From: an uncultured Sulfitobacter sp. | GTDB lineage: Bacteria; Pseudomonadota; Alphaproteobacteria; Rhodobacterales; Rhodobacteraceae | Length of the DNA: 64,000 nt | Assembly: GCF_947500075.1 (NCBI RefSeq) | Contig: NZ_CANMQS010000003.1 | Span: 496,001 to 560,000, forward strand | Direction: 5' to 3' | Shown: positions 26,197 through 34,041 of the stretch, in pieces | Numbering within the stretch: position 1 is the stretch's first letter | Layout: each line of letters opens with the position of its first letter | The notes under the pieces: model-generated | What the model saw: only the letters and a program-made list of their open reading frames with translations | Database searches by the model: none | Told to the model about the DNA's origin: nothing | Made by a program: the position numbers and the translations under genes

Positions 26197-27393
26197 ATGG
26201 ACAACGACCGCCTGAAACGGATCACGACATGGATGGAAAGCCATATCGAAGCGCGGCGTTTTGCGGGCTGTGCGACGCTGATCCGGCAGGGCGGGACTGA
26301 GGTTTACTACCAGCAGTGCGGCTTGCGGGATCTGGCGACGGGTGCGCCGTGGGAGCGCGATACGGTGGCGCGGATCTATTCCATGACCAAACCCATCACC
26401 TCGCTTGCGTTGATGATGCTGGTGGAGCGGGGGCTGTTCCATTTGGACACGCCTGTTTCCGCGTTCATCCCCGGCTTTGCCGATGCGCGCTGTCTGGTGC
26501 CGGGGGCGGAGGACATTACGCAGACCGCGCCCTGTGCAGTGCCGACGTTGCACCAGCTGCTGACCCATACTTCCGGTTTGAGCTATCCGTTCAATCCCGG
26601 CGTGCTGGGCGCCGCGATGGCGGAGCAGCGGTTGGTGTTCGGACCGGGCAAGCGGGTGTTGGCCGATCAGGTGGATCAGGTGGCGGCGCTGCCGCTGGCC
26701 TTCGCGCCGGGAGAGCGGTGGGAGTATTCCGTCGGGATCGACGTGATCGGGCGGGTGATCGAGGTGGCGTCAGGCAAGACGCTGGAGGCGTTTCTGGTTG
26801 ATGAGATCCTCGGGCCTTTGGGGATGGACGACATACACTTTGCCGTGCCGGAGGGCGCGCGGGATCGGTTTGCGGCGCTTTATACACCGCTGGCCGGTAA
26901 CTCGTTTGATTTGAACGGCACCGGGTTTGGCGATGACACCCTGCGGCTGGATGATGCGCCGGGCACGTCGCCTTTTCTGACCACGCAGATGCACTCAGGC
27001 GGCGGTGGTCTGGTGGGTACAATCGACGACTACATGAAGTTTGCCGAGGCGCTGCGGTCAGGCGGCGCGGGGCTGGTATCGCCCTCAACGCTTTCGTTCA
27101 TGATGCGCAACCATCTGCCGGGGGACATCGCCTCCATGGGGCCAAGCAGCTTTGCCGAACTGCCGATGGACGGGATGGGGTTTGGCATTGGCGGTGCGGT
27201 GGTGCTGGACCCGGCGATTGCGCGCTGTCCGGGGTCGGTGGGCGATTTCGGCTGGGGCGGGATGGCATCGACGTTTTTCTGGGTTGATCCGGTGGAAGAC
27301 TTGAGCGTGGTGTTCTTCACACAGCTATCGCCCAGCAGCTCCTATCCCAACCGTCCGCAGCTCAAGGCGCTGGTGCACGGGGCGTTGACCTAA
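26197..27393 (+). CDS. Serine hydrolase of the beta-lactamase/esterase family
   Basis: The 398-residue protein has the class C beta-lactamase/DD-peptidase fold used by esterases such as EstB. The nucleophile is S62 in YSMTKPITSL (SxxK), the tyrosine of the second motif is in WEYSVGIDVIG near residue 178, and the third motif is HSGGGGLVGT near residue 266. No signal peptide is present, which argues for a cytoplasmic esterase or thioesterase-like activity, not antibiotic resistance. It lies 3 bp after the phosphotransferase gene, so a lactone or acyl ester substrate feeding the hydroxyacyl-CoA pathway is one possibility. Its stop overlaps the convergent gene by 4 bases. Confidence 0.85.
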   Translation: MDNDRLKRITTWMESHIEARRFAGCATLIRQGGTEVYYQQCGLRDLATGAPWERDTVARIYSMTKPITSLALMMLVERGLFHLDTPVSAFIPGFADARCLVPGAEDITQTAPCAVPTLHQLLTHTSGLSYPFNPGVLGAAMAEQRLVFGPGKRVLADQVDQVAALPLAFAPGERWEYSVGIDVIGRVIEVASGKTLEAFLVDEILGPLGMDDIHFAVPEGARDRFAALYTPLAGNSFDLNGTGFGDDTLRLDDAPGTSPFLTTQMHSGGGGLVGTIDDYMKFAEALRSGGAGLVSPSTLSFMMRNHLPGDIASMGPSSFAELPMDGMGFGIGGAVVLDPAIARCPGSVGDFGWGGMASTFFWVDPVEDLSVVFFTQLSPSSSYPNRPQLKALVHGALT

Positions 27394-27863
27394 AAGCTGA
27401 AGATGTCGCCCATGTTCTCAATGATGGAGACAAGCAGTGCGACACCCGCGATCAAAAGTGCGACCCACCAGAACATCTGGAACACGATGGCTGCGACGCC
27501 AAATGACGTTGCATAGGTGGCAAAGCGCCAGTTTTCCCGCAGGATCGCAGAGATCACAGAAAGGCAAATGGCGAGGATGCCCATCACCGGCGCGGCCATC
27601 GCGAGATAGGCCCAGATCGGTGTTGCGACGACCTCAGGTTCCGGTTTGGGCAGTCCAAGGAAGGTGCGCCAGGCGGAGCGTTTGATGTCTCCGGCGATCT
27701 CACCGATCTGCGCTCCGGCTGAGGGTTTTGCCTCAAACATCGGAAGGGCCATCTGCGCGAAGACGAGGATCAGCGCCGTGGCACCGAAGAGCAATGCCCA
27801 GAACCCCCATTTATTGAAGAGTTGCGGCGCGCCTTGCATGAAAGGATCTGCGTTCTGTTCCAT
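27390..27863 (-). CDS. Small membrane protein of unknown function
   Basis: I do not recognise this 157-residue protein. It has three clear transmembrane segments: WGFWALLFGATALILVFAQ near residue 19, IWAYLAMAAPVMGILAICL near residue 83, and a third long one near residues 120-148 (VFQMFWWVALLIAGVALLV). A soluble loop of about 40 residues with GAQIGEIAGDIKRSAWRTF separates the first two. The two upstream co-directional genes are an SDR and an acyl-CoA dehydrogenase, 77 bp away; no functional clue follows from that. It converges with the serine hydrolase gene. Confidence 0.7.
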   Translation of the reverse strand: MEQNADPFMQGAPQLFNKWGFWALLFGATALILVFAQMALPMFEAKPSAGAQIGEIAGDIKRSAWRTFLGLPKPEPEVVATPIWAYLAMAAPVMGILAICLSVISAILRENWRFATYATSFGVAAIVFQMFWWVALLIAGVALLVSIIENMGDIFSF

Positions 27864-27940
27864 ACAAACGGGCTTGGCATGGAACTGCGGCGGAATGTTG
27901 GTTCATCTGCGGCGCCATTCGGGCAAGTGGGATGGGTCAG

Positions 27941-28708
27941 TCAGGCCCACATGCTGGAGCCACCGCAGACGGTCAAAGCCTGCCCAGTCATGTATGTGCT
28001 TGCGCCGGAGGCAAGGAACACGGCGATGCCTTCGAAGTCATCCGCTTCGCCCAGACGGCGCAGGGGGATGTCCTTCTTTGCGCGGGCTTCGGCTTCGGGG
28101 TTGTCCCACAGGGCGCGGGCGAATTCGGTGCGCACCAGACCGGGGCAGAGCGCATTGACGCGGATGCCTGATGGTCCCAGTTCAGTGGCAAGGTTGCGGA
28201 CCAGCCCGATCAGAGCGAGTTTCGAGACCCCGTAGGTGCCCAGCACTTCGGTGGATTTGAAGGCCCCGATGGAGGAGGTGAACACCATCGACCCACCGCC
28301 CCGTTCTGCCATATCAGGCGCACAGAGCCGCGCGAGCCAGAGATTGGATTGCACGTTGGCGGACATGGTTTTCTCATACGCCGCGTCGGGGATTTCCATC
28401 GTGGGGCCGTAGTGCGGATTGACGCCCGCGTTGCCGAACAGGATGTCGATGGGGCCTGCATGGTTGCGGGCCTTCGTCACCAGTTCTTCCAATTGTGCCT
28501 TCTCGCCGACGTTGGCGGCAAAGGCATAGGCCTTGCCCTTGCCGCGTGCGTTGATGCCAGCGGCAGCCTCATCCAGCGCGTCCTGCCCACGGGCGGAGAT
28601 CACAACGGTTGCGCCGTGATCAGCCAGCGCCGTGGCCATGGCGAGGCCCATGCCGCGCGACGCCCCGGTCAGCAGCGCGGTTTTGCCAGTCAGATCAAAC
28701 AGGCTCAT
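27941..28708 (-). CDS. Short-chain dehydrogenase/reductase, partner of the ACAD11-like enzyme
   Basis: The 255-residue SDR contains TGASRGMGLAMA near residue 15, NAGVNPHYGP near residue 91, the serine in VFTSSIGAFKS near residue 144, YGVSKLALIGL near residue 159 (YxxxK), and ends TGQALTVCGGSSMWA. The sequence resembles 3-hydroxyacyl-CoA-type or DHRS4-like SDRs. Its start overlaps the stop of the upstream ACAD11-like dehydrogenase by 4 bases, so both are translated from one message. In the levulinate pathway of Pseudomonas an SDR-type enzyme acts after the kinase and dehydrogenase, which is consistent with the same order of functions here. Confidence 0.87.
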   Translation of the reverse strand: MSLFDLTGKTALLTGASRGMGLAMATALADHGATVVISARGQDALDEAAAGINARGKGKAYAFAANVGEKAQLEELVTKARNHAGPIDILFGNAGVNPHYGPTMEIPDAAYEKTMSANVQSNLWLARLCAPDMAERGGGSMVFTSSIGAFKSTEVLGTYGVSKLALIGLVRNLATELGPSGIRVNALCPGLVRTEFARALWDNPEAEARAKKDIPLRRLGEADDFEGIAVFLASGASTYMTGQALTVCGGSSMWA

Positions 28709-30009
28709 TGCCCACCGCGCGGTTTGCCTGCGGTGCCGGATTTTGATCCACGGGTGTTGGACGCCTGAAACGCCTGCACTTCGGCGCGGGCAATGACGTG
28801 GTGGTGCACTTCATCCGGGCCATCGGCATAACGCAGGGTGCGCTGGGCGGTATACATACCCGAGAGGGGCGACCATTGGCTGATGCCGGCAGCGCCAAAG
28901 ATCTGCATCGCGTCATCGATGATGTTGCACACCTGCTCCGGCACTTTGGCCTTGATCATGCTGACCCAGATGCGCGCCTCCTTGTTGCCCAGCACATCCA
29001 TGGCTTTGGCGGCCTTCAGGACCATCAGGCGCATCGCTTCGATCTCGATCTTGGCGCGGCTGATCGTTTCCATGTTCTTGCCCAAGGCAACGATCTTCTT
29101 GCCGAAGGCTTCACGCTCCAACCCGCGTTCGATCATCAGGTCCAGCGCCTTTTCCGCCTGCCCGATGGAGCGCATGCAGTGATGGATGCGCCCCGGTCCA
29201 AGGCGAACCTGGCTGATCTCGAACCCGCGCCCTTCGCCCCAGAGGATGTTGCTTTCGGGCACGCGGACATCTGTGAAACGGATGTGCATGTGGCCATGCG
29301 GGGCGTCGTCGTGGCCGAAGACGTGCATGGGGCCGAGGATTTCGACACCCGGTGCGTCCATGGGGACAAGGATCTGGCTTTGCTGGCGGAAGGATTCCGC
29401 CTCGGGGGAGGTTTTGACCATCACGATCATGATCTTGCAACGTGGGTCACCCGCGCCGGAGATATAGAATTTCTCACCGTTGATGACCCATTCGCCGTTT
29501 TCCAGAACGGCGGAAGTGGAGATGTTCTTGGCGTCGGAAGAGGCCACATCAGGCTCTGTCATGGCGAAAGCGGAACGAATTTCACCAGCCAGCAGGGGTT
29601 TGAGCCATTGCTCCTTCTGCTCTGGCGTGCCGATCCGTTCGAGAACTTCCATGTTGCCGGTGTCGGGGGCGGAGCAGTTCAGCGTTTCAGACGCCAAAGG
29701 GTTCTTGCCCAGCTCGGCGGCGATATAGGCGTAGTCGAGGTTCGCCAGCCCTTCGCCGGTTTCCGCATTGGGCAGGAAGAAGTTCCACAGACCCGCATCA
29801 CGTGCCTTCTGTTTGGCGCCGTCCAGCAGTTCCAATTGACCGGGGGCATAGGACCACCGATCCTCCCGGCCTTCGCCGAGGGCGTAGAATTCATCGGTGA
29901 TGGGATCGACGTTTTCCCGGATGTGTTTGATGACAGCCGCCAGAAGGGGGCGCGCCTTTTCCGACATCTGGAGGTTGTTCATTTCCATGGGGGTGTTTTC
30001 CGTGCTCAT
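28705..30009 (-). CDS. Acyl-CoA dehydrogenase, ACAD10/11-type
   Basis: I start this gene at the ATG at 30009 (MSTENTPMEM), where GGGAGC lies upstream, and not at an in-frame start 27 codons earlier. The 434-residue protein matches the C-terminal half of human ACAD11 and Pseudomonas LvaC, as recalled: FAMTEPDVASSDAKNI near residue 160, WVINGEKFYISGAGDPRCKI near residue 185, VFGHDDAPHGHMHIRF near residue 240, and GEGRGFEISQVRLGPGRIHHCMR near residue 270. The DVASSDA motif instead of the AGSD form and the ADGPDEVH segment are hallmarks of this subgroup, which removes a phosphate from 4-phosphoacyl-CoA while forming a double bond. Its kinase partner candidate is at 25162-26193. Confidence 0.88.
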   Translation of the reverse strand: MSTENTPMEMNNLQMSEKARPLLAAVIKHIRENVDPITDEFYALGEGREDRWSYAPGQLELLDGAKQKARDAGLWNFFLPNAETGEGLANLDYAYIAAELGKNPLASETLNCSAPDTGNMEVLERIGTPEQKEQWLKPLLAGEIRSAFAMTEPDVASSDAKNISTSAVLENGEWVINGEKFYISGAGDPRCKIMIVMVKTSPEAESFRQQSQILVPMDAPGVEILGPMHVFGHDDAPHGHMHIRFTDVRVPESNILWGEGRGFEISQVRLGPGRIHHCMRSIGQAEKALDLMIERGLEREAFGKKIVALGKNMETISRAKIEIEAMRLMVLKAAKAMDVLGNKEARIWVSMIKAKVPEQVCNIIDDAMQIFGAAGISQWSPLSGMYTAQRTLRYADGPDEVHHHVIARAEVQAFQASNTRGSKSGTAGKPRGGQ

Positions 30010-30130
30010 CGCGTGCTCCCGATTTTTGTGTTGGGGGCAGAGTAGCAGGAATGCGGGGCGTGCCAATGGCGCAAGCCCTTTGAGCCGCAAAGCGACGCAG
30101 GGTCATTGGCACAATCTGGTGCCGGCGGGG

Positions 30131-31423
30131 TCAGAGGCCCAGACGATCCAGTACCCGGAAGGTTGCCACCGTGGTGCCAACGCCAAGGTTGCGGAAGCGG
30201 TGGAACGGGATTGGTGTGGCGGGCGTCATGGGGAAATCAAGCTCTGCCTCGGGACAGCCGTCGGCCGATTTGGCCAGAACGGTGCCCATGGCGGTGGCCA
30301 TCCCCACCCCGCGCCCGTTGTAGCCAAGGGCGGCGACGACATTGGGTGCGATCTGGTGCAGGCCCGGCGCATGGTCACGGGTCATGGCGACATTGCCACC
30401 CCAGGCGTGGGTCCATGCGGCATCGCCGATCTGAGGGTAGATTTTGCGCGCCGCCGCGCGCAGGCCCGCCTGCCGTTTGAGGATACCACCGTCGCCCATC
30501 GCACCACGCCCGCCCATGATGAATCGGCCTGCGGCGTCTTTGCGGAAGTAAAAGATCAGGCGGCGGGTGTCTGTGGGGGAATGGCCTTCGGGCAGAATGG
30601 ATTTCGCGACGTTTTGAGAAAGCGGTTCTGTTGCCACCTGAACTGAGGTGACGGGTACAACCGTCTTGCCCAGCGGGTTCTCCAGATCGCCGGTGTAGGC
30701 GTTGGTGCAGATCATCGCGCGCCTGGCCGTGACCTGTCCGCCCATGGTTGAAACAGTGACATGGTCCGGCGTTGCATCGACACCTGTAACGCGGCTGTTG
30801 CCATGGATGCGCGCGCCCGCCTTTTCGGCGGCAGCCGCAAGACCCAGGGCGAAGTTCAGCGGATGGATGTTACCGCCGCGCCGGTCGATGAGGCCGCCGA
30901 CGTATCCGTCATATCCCAGCAGATGCGCCATTTCCTCGGCGCTGACCTCATCCACCGCATGATCGCGGGCGCGCCACTGGCGGCCGATGATCTGCAAGTC
31001 GCGCAGGGTCTTGGCGTTGGTGGCTGACCGGATCCAGCCGCAGTTCGCGGCATCGCACTGGATGTTGTGCTTGGCGATCAGATCGAAAACCAGTTTGCCC
31101 GCACCACCCGACAGGGCCACCATGCGTTTGCCCAGATCATCGCCGAAGCGTGCTTCGGTCTCTTCGGGGTTGGCCTTGAGGCCGGGATTGACTTGCCCGC
31201 CGTTGCGCCCGGATGCACCCCAGCCGGGGGTTTCAGCTTCGAGCAGGATGACGGATTGCCCGGTTTCGGCCAGATGCACGGCAGCGGACAGGCCGGTAAA
31301 CCCGCCACCGATGATGACGGTGTCGGCTTCTGCTTGCCCGGAGAGCGCAGGGCGCACGGGTGATGGGTTTGCCGTCGCGATCCAGAGGCTGTCAGCAAGG
31401 GGTTTGCGTTCGTTCTGGATCAT
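30131..31423 (-). CDS. DAO-type FAD-dependent oxidoreductase (PuuB-like)
   Basis: The 430-residue protein resembles gamma-glutamylputrescine oxidase and related D-amino acid oxidase-type enzymes, which oxidise secondary or primary amines. The FAD motif is VIIGGGFTGLSAAVHLAETG near residue 36, followed by LLEAETPGWGASGRNGGQVNPG near residue 60, the conserved covalent or tight FAD loop of this group. The C-terminal ALGYNGRGVGMATAMG near residue 380 contacts FAD. It is 5 bp downstream of a trimethylamine-dehydrogenase paralogue on the same strand, so it probably removes a further methyl or amino group in the same catabolic route. The precise amine is unknown. Confidence 0.87.
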   Translation of the reverse strand: MIQNERKPLADSLWIATANPSPVRPALSGQAEADTVIIGGGFTGLSAAVHLAETGQSVILLEAETPGWGASGRNGGQVNPGLKANPEETEARFGDDLGKRMVALSGGAGKLVFDLIAKHNIQCDAANCGWIRSATNAKTLRDLQIIGRQWRARDHAVDEVSAEEMAHLLGYDGYVGGLIDRRGGNIHPLNFALGLAAAAEKAGARIHGNSRVTGVDATPDHVTVSTMGGQVTARRAMICTNAYTGDLENPLGKTVVPVTSVQVATEPLSQNVAKSILPEGHSPTDTRRLIFYFRKDAAGRFIMGGRGAMGDGGILKRQAGLRAAARKIYPQIGDAAWTHAWGGNVAMTRDHAPGLHQIAPNVVAALGYNGRGVGMATAMGTVLAKSADGCPEAELDFPMTPATPIPFHRFRNLGVGTTVATFRVLDRLGL

Positions 31424-31428
31424 CAGCG

Positions 31429-34020
31429 TCAGGCGGCCTGTGTGGTGGCCGCAGGTGCGGCGAGGAAACGATAAAGCGGCTCTAACGCGTCAGAATCGCC
31501 CTTTGCTTCGAGTTCGAGGAAGGCCACGGCGACCACCTCATGTTCGGTCATGCGTTTGAGGATCGGCATGTCTTGCGGCGGGGCCATGCGTTCAAGCCGT
31601 TCAAAATCGGCGATGTAGCCGGGGAAAATGCGGCGCATTTCGGCGATCATGCCATCGTAGTCCTGCGGTCCCTTGCGGGCGACGGCGATCCCTTCGGCGC
31701 AGAGGATATCGGCATCGCGCGGTGTCATGCCGTAGCGGTCGATCAGCGGTTTGACGATGTCGGCGGTGTGTTGTTCGACACGGGCCAGCAGGATCATCTT
31801 TTCCTTGTGTTCGGGCGTTGTGCAAAGATCGGCCAGCGCTTCGTAATAGGCGACACCGCCGATTTCCTCTTCATAGTAGTCCAGCAGGGTTTTGAGATAT
31901 GCGGGATCGGGCTGCGCCTGATTTGCAGGATCCTCCATGGTGAAGGTCACGGGCAGAGCGGCACCAACGTCCATGCGGTCGAATGTCAGCGGTTCATCAA
32001 GATCCTTGGTCTGCGCTTCGTCGATCTCCGTCGCGTAGAGGTGACCGGCATAGACGGCGGCCGCAACGATGGAGGGGGCTTCGCAATCGCCGATGCGGGT
32101 CAGGGTGAAAGGCAGTTTGCTGGCATCACCGTCAACAGTGGCGAGGATATCGTGGTAGAGCCCATCGTTCGGGGTGCGCTGGGTGGCCAGAACAGCGTTG
32201 TTAGAGACGATGTCCTGCGTTTGACCTGTGTAGCTGCATGTAAGCGTTGCCGTCGTGCCGTCAAAGGCGGTCAGGGCGTGTGCGGTGATGATCTTCACGC
32301 CCTTTTCCATCATCTGCGTGCGGATGCGCCAGCGTTCTGAGGTGTTGCCGGCCCAGGCGGAGACACTGTCTTCCTCCGTGACATAGGTGACGTCGCATCC
32401 GGCATCCGCCAGCGTTTCGGCCATCAGCCCACCCATGTAGTAGTTGTCCCCGTCAAAGACGACGCAGGACCCGGTGGGCAGATCGCCTGACATGATGTCA
32501 TCGGGGGTCAGCACGGTTGCGTTCCCGGTGGTCACGGGCACGAATGTTTTGCCGTCAAACCGCTCGCGCTTCCATGTGGCCCCGGTCGCGATGGCGACGT
32601 GATCGGCTTCGGTGGCAAAGACATCTTCGGCAGTGAGCCTGCTTTCGCGGAAAACCTCCACGTTGGGTAGTTTGTGCAACTGGCCTTCGCGGTAGTCGCG
32701 CACGCGGATGTATTCGCTCATCCCCGGCAGGGTTGCTTCGCGGGTGACGCGACCGCCCAATTCGCGGGTGGCCTCGGCGAGCATGACGTCATAACCGCGG
32801 CGCCCTGCTGCACGGGCGGCTTCCAAGCCGGAAGGGCCAGCGCCAACGATCAGAACGCGCGTGTCAGAGCCGTTTTCAGCGACCTTCTCCGGATGCCAGC
32901 CCTTGCGCCATTCTTCTCCCATTGTCGGGTTCTGGGTGCAGCGGATCGGCACGCCAAGACTATCGCCAGAGTAGCAGATGTTGCAGCCGATACACTCGCG
33001 GATGTCCTCGGGGCGGCCTTCCATGATCTTGTTGGGAATGTAGGGGTCGGCGATGGAGGGGCGGGCGGCACCGATGAAATCAGTGATGCCGCGTTTGATC
33101 TGGCTGACCATTGTGTCGGGCGACGTGAAGCGGCCAACGGTGACGACAGGCACGTCGGTGACGGACTTCACCCAGCTCATATAAGGCTCTAACGCGGCTT
33201 CTTTGACGAAACGGGACATGCCCATTTCAAGTGTGTAATCGGCAATGTTGATGTCCCAGAGGTCTGGCATGTTCGCCATCATCTCGAACATCTCACGCCG
33301 CTCGCCATGTTCAGGCACACCGTCTTCGCCGATGGTCTCATCCGCCTTGAAGCGCACGGCGACAGCGCATGTGTCGCCCACGGCTTCTTTGGTTTCCTCG
33401 ATCAATTCCCGCACCAGCCGCGTGCGGTTTTCCAGACTGCCGCCGTATTCGTCAGTTCTGGTATTGATCGTGGGATCGAGAAAATTGGCGAGGAGGTAGC
33501 CGTGGGTCGCATAGACATAGACCACGTCGAACCCGGCCTTCTTTGCGCGGATCGCGGCGTTGCGGTGCCAGCGGCGTAGGTTGCGGATGTCGGTCTTGTC
33601 CATGGCGCGCGTCTGGAACGGGTGTCCGGCGAGGTTGGGCAGGTGGCCCAGGTCCATCGCGGGCATGCGGGAATAGAGGTTTGGGCTGCGCGCGCCGCCG
33701 TACCAGAGTTCGGCACCCGCAAGCGCGCCGTGTTCGTGGACCTTGTCGGTCATCAGGCGATTTGCACGGATGTCACTTTCATCCCAGAGGGTGGCGTGCA
33801 CGCCGGGTGCGTCGTCGGACGTGGGGTGGATGGAGTTGTATTCGGTACAGACCACGCCCCAACCGCCCTCTGCCTTGACCCCGCGCATGGCGGCAAGGGT
33901 GTTGGGCCGCAGATAGCCCATGCCAGTGCAGTGGGGGACCTGAAAGAACCGGTTCTTTGCTGTTACGGGGCCGATTTTGACAGGGTCGAACAGGATGTCG
34001 TAGCGGGGATCGCGGGTCAT
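31429..34020 (-). CDS. Trimethylamine dehydrogenase paralogue with C-terminal helical domain
   Basis: The 863-residue flavoenzyme has a TIM-barrel (residues about 1-340) with the flavin-attachment cysteine C31 in QVPHCTGMG, catalytic Y170 and H173 in VYVYATHGY, a 4Fe-4S site (C343, C346, C349, C361), and NAD(P)-like domains (VLIVGAGPSGLEAARAAGRRG near residue 393). The trimethylamine bowl is only partly kept: Y61 aligns with Tyr60 of TMADH, but the position of Trp355 is D353. An extra region at about 698-863 (EEEIGGVAYYEALADL, then RVEQHTADI, then TEHEVVAVAF) looks like a ferritin-like helical bundle and is absent from its paralogue at 34042. It should demethylate an N-methylated compound, releasing formaldehyde; the substrate is unknown. 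Confidence 0.85.
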   Translation of the reverse strand: MTRDPRYDILFDPVKIGPVTAKNRFFQVPHCTGMGYLRPNTLAAMRGVKAEGGWGVVCTEYNSIHPTSDDAPGVHATLWDESDIRANRLMTDKVHEHGALAGAELWYGGARSPNLYSRMPAMDLGHLPNLAGHPFQTRAMDKTDIRNLRRWHRNAAIRAKKAGFDVVYVYATHGYLLANFLDPTINTRTDEYGGSLENRTRLVRELIEETKEAVGDTCAVAVRFKADETIGEDGVPEHGERREMFEMMANMPDLWDINIADYTLEMGMSRFVKEAALEPYMSWVKSVTDVPVVTVGRFTSPDTMVSQIKRGITDFIGAARPSIADPYIPNKIMEGRPEDIRECIGCNICYSGDSLGVPIRCTQNPTMGEEWRKGWHPEKVAENGSDTRVLIVGAGPSGLEAARAAGRRGYDVMLAEATRELGGRVTREATLPGMSEYIRVRDYREGQLHKLPNVEVFRESRLTAEDVFATEADHVAIATGATWKRERFDGKTFVPVTTGNATVLTPDDIMSGDLPTGSCVVFDGDNYYMGGLMAETLADAGCDVTYVTEEDSVSAWAGNTSERWRIRTQMMEKGVKIITAHALTAFDGTTATLTCSYTGQTQDIVSNNAVLATQRTPNDGLYHDILATVDGDASKLPFTLTRIGDCEAPSIVAAAVYAGHLYATEIDEAQTKDLDEPLTFDRMDVGAALPVTFTMEDPANQAQPDPAYLKTLLDYYEEEIGGVAYYEALADLCTTPEHKEKMILLARVEQHTADIVKPLIDRYGMTPRDADILCAEGIAVARKGPQDYDGMIAEMRRIFPGYIADFERLERMAPPQDMPILKRMTEHEVVAVAFLELEAKGDSDALEPLYRFLAAPAATTQAA

Positions 34021-34041
34021 TCAGGGGTCTCCAAACAGGCT

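Noticed and set aside
25210..26568. A 452-codon minus-strand frame opposite the kinase and serine hydrolase genes.
   Set aside because: Product is arginine- and histidine-rich with no domain, spanning two well-supported genes on the plus strand.
26197..27393. The serine hydrolase as a beta-lactamase resistance gene.
   Set aside because: It lacks a signal peptide and sits in a catabolic operon; the fold is shared with many esterases.
28798..30045. A 415-codon plus-strand frame opposite the ACAD11-like dehydrogenase.
   Set aside because: The minus-strand dehydrogenase has full-length motif support; the opposite frame shows only mirror-image composition.
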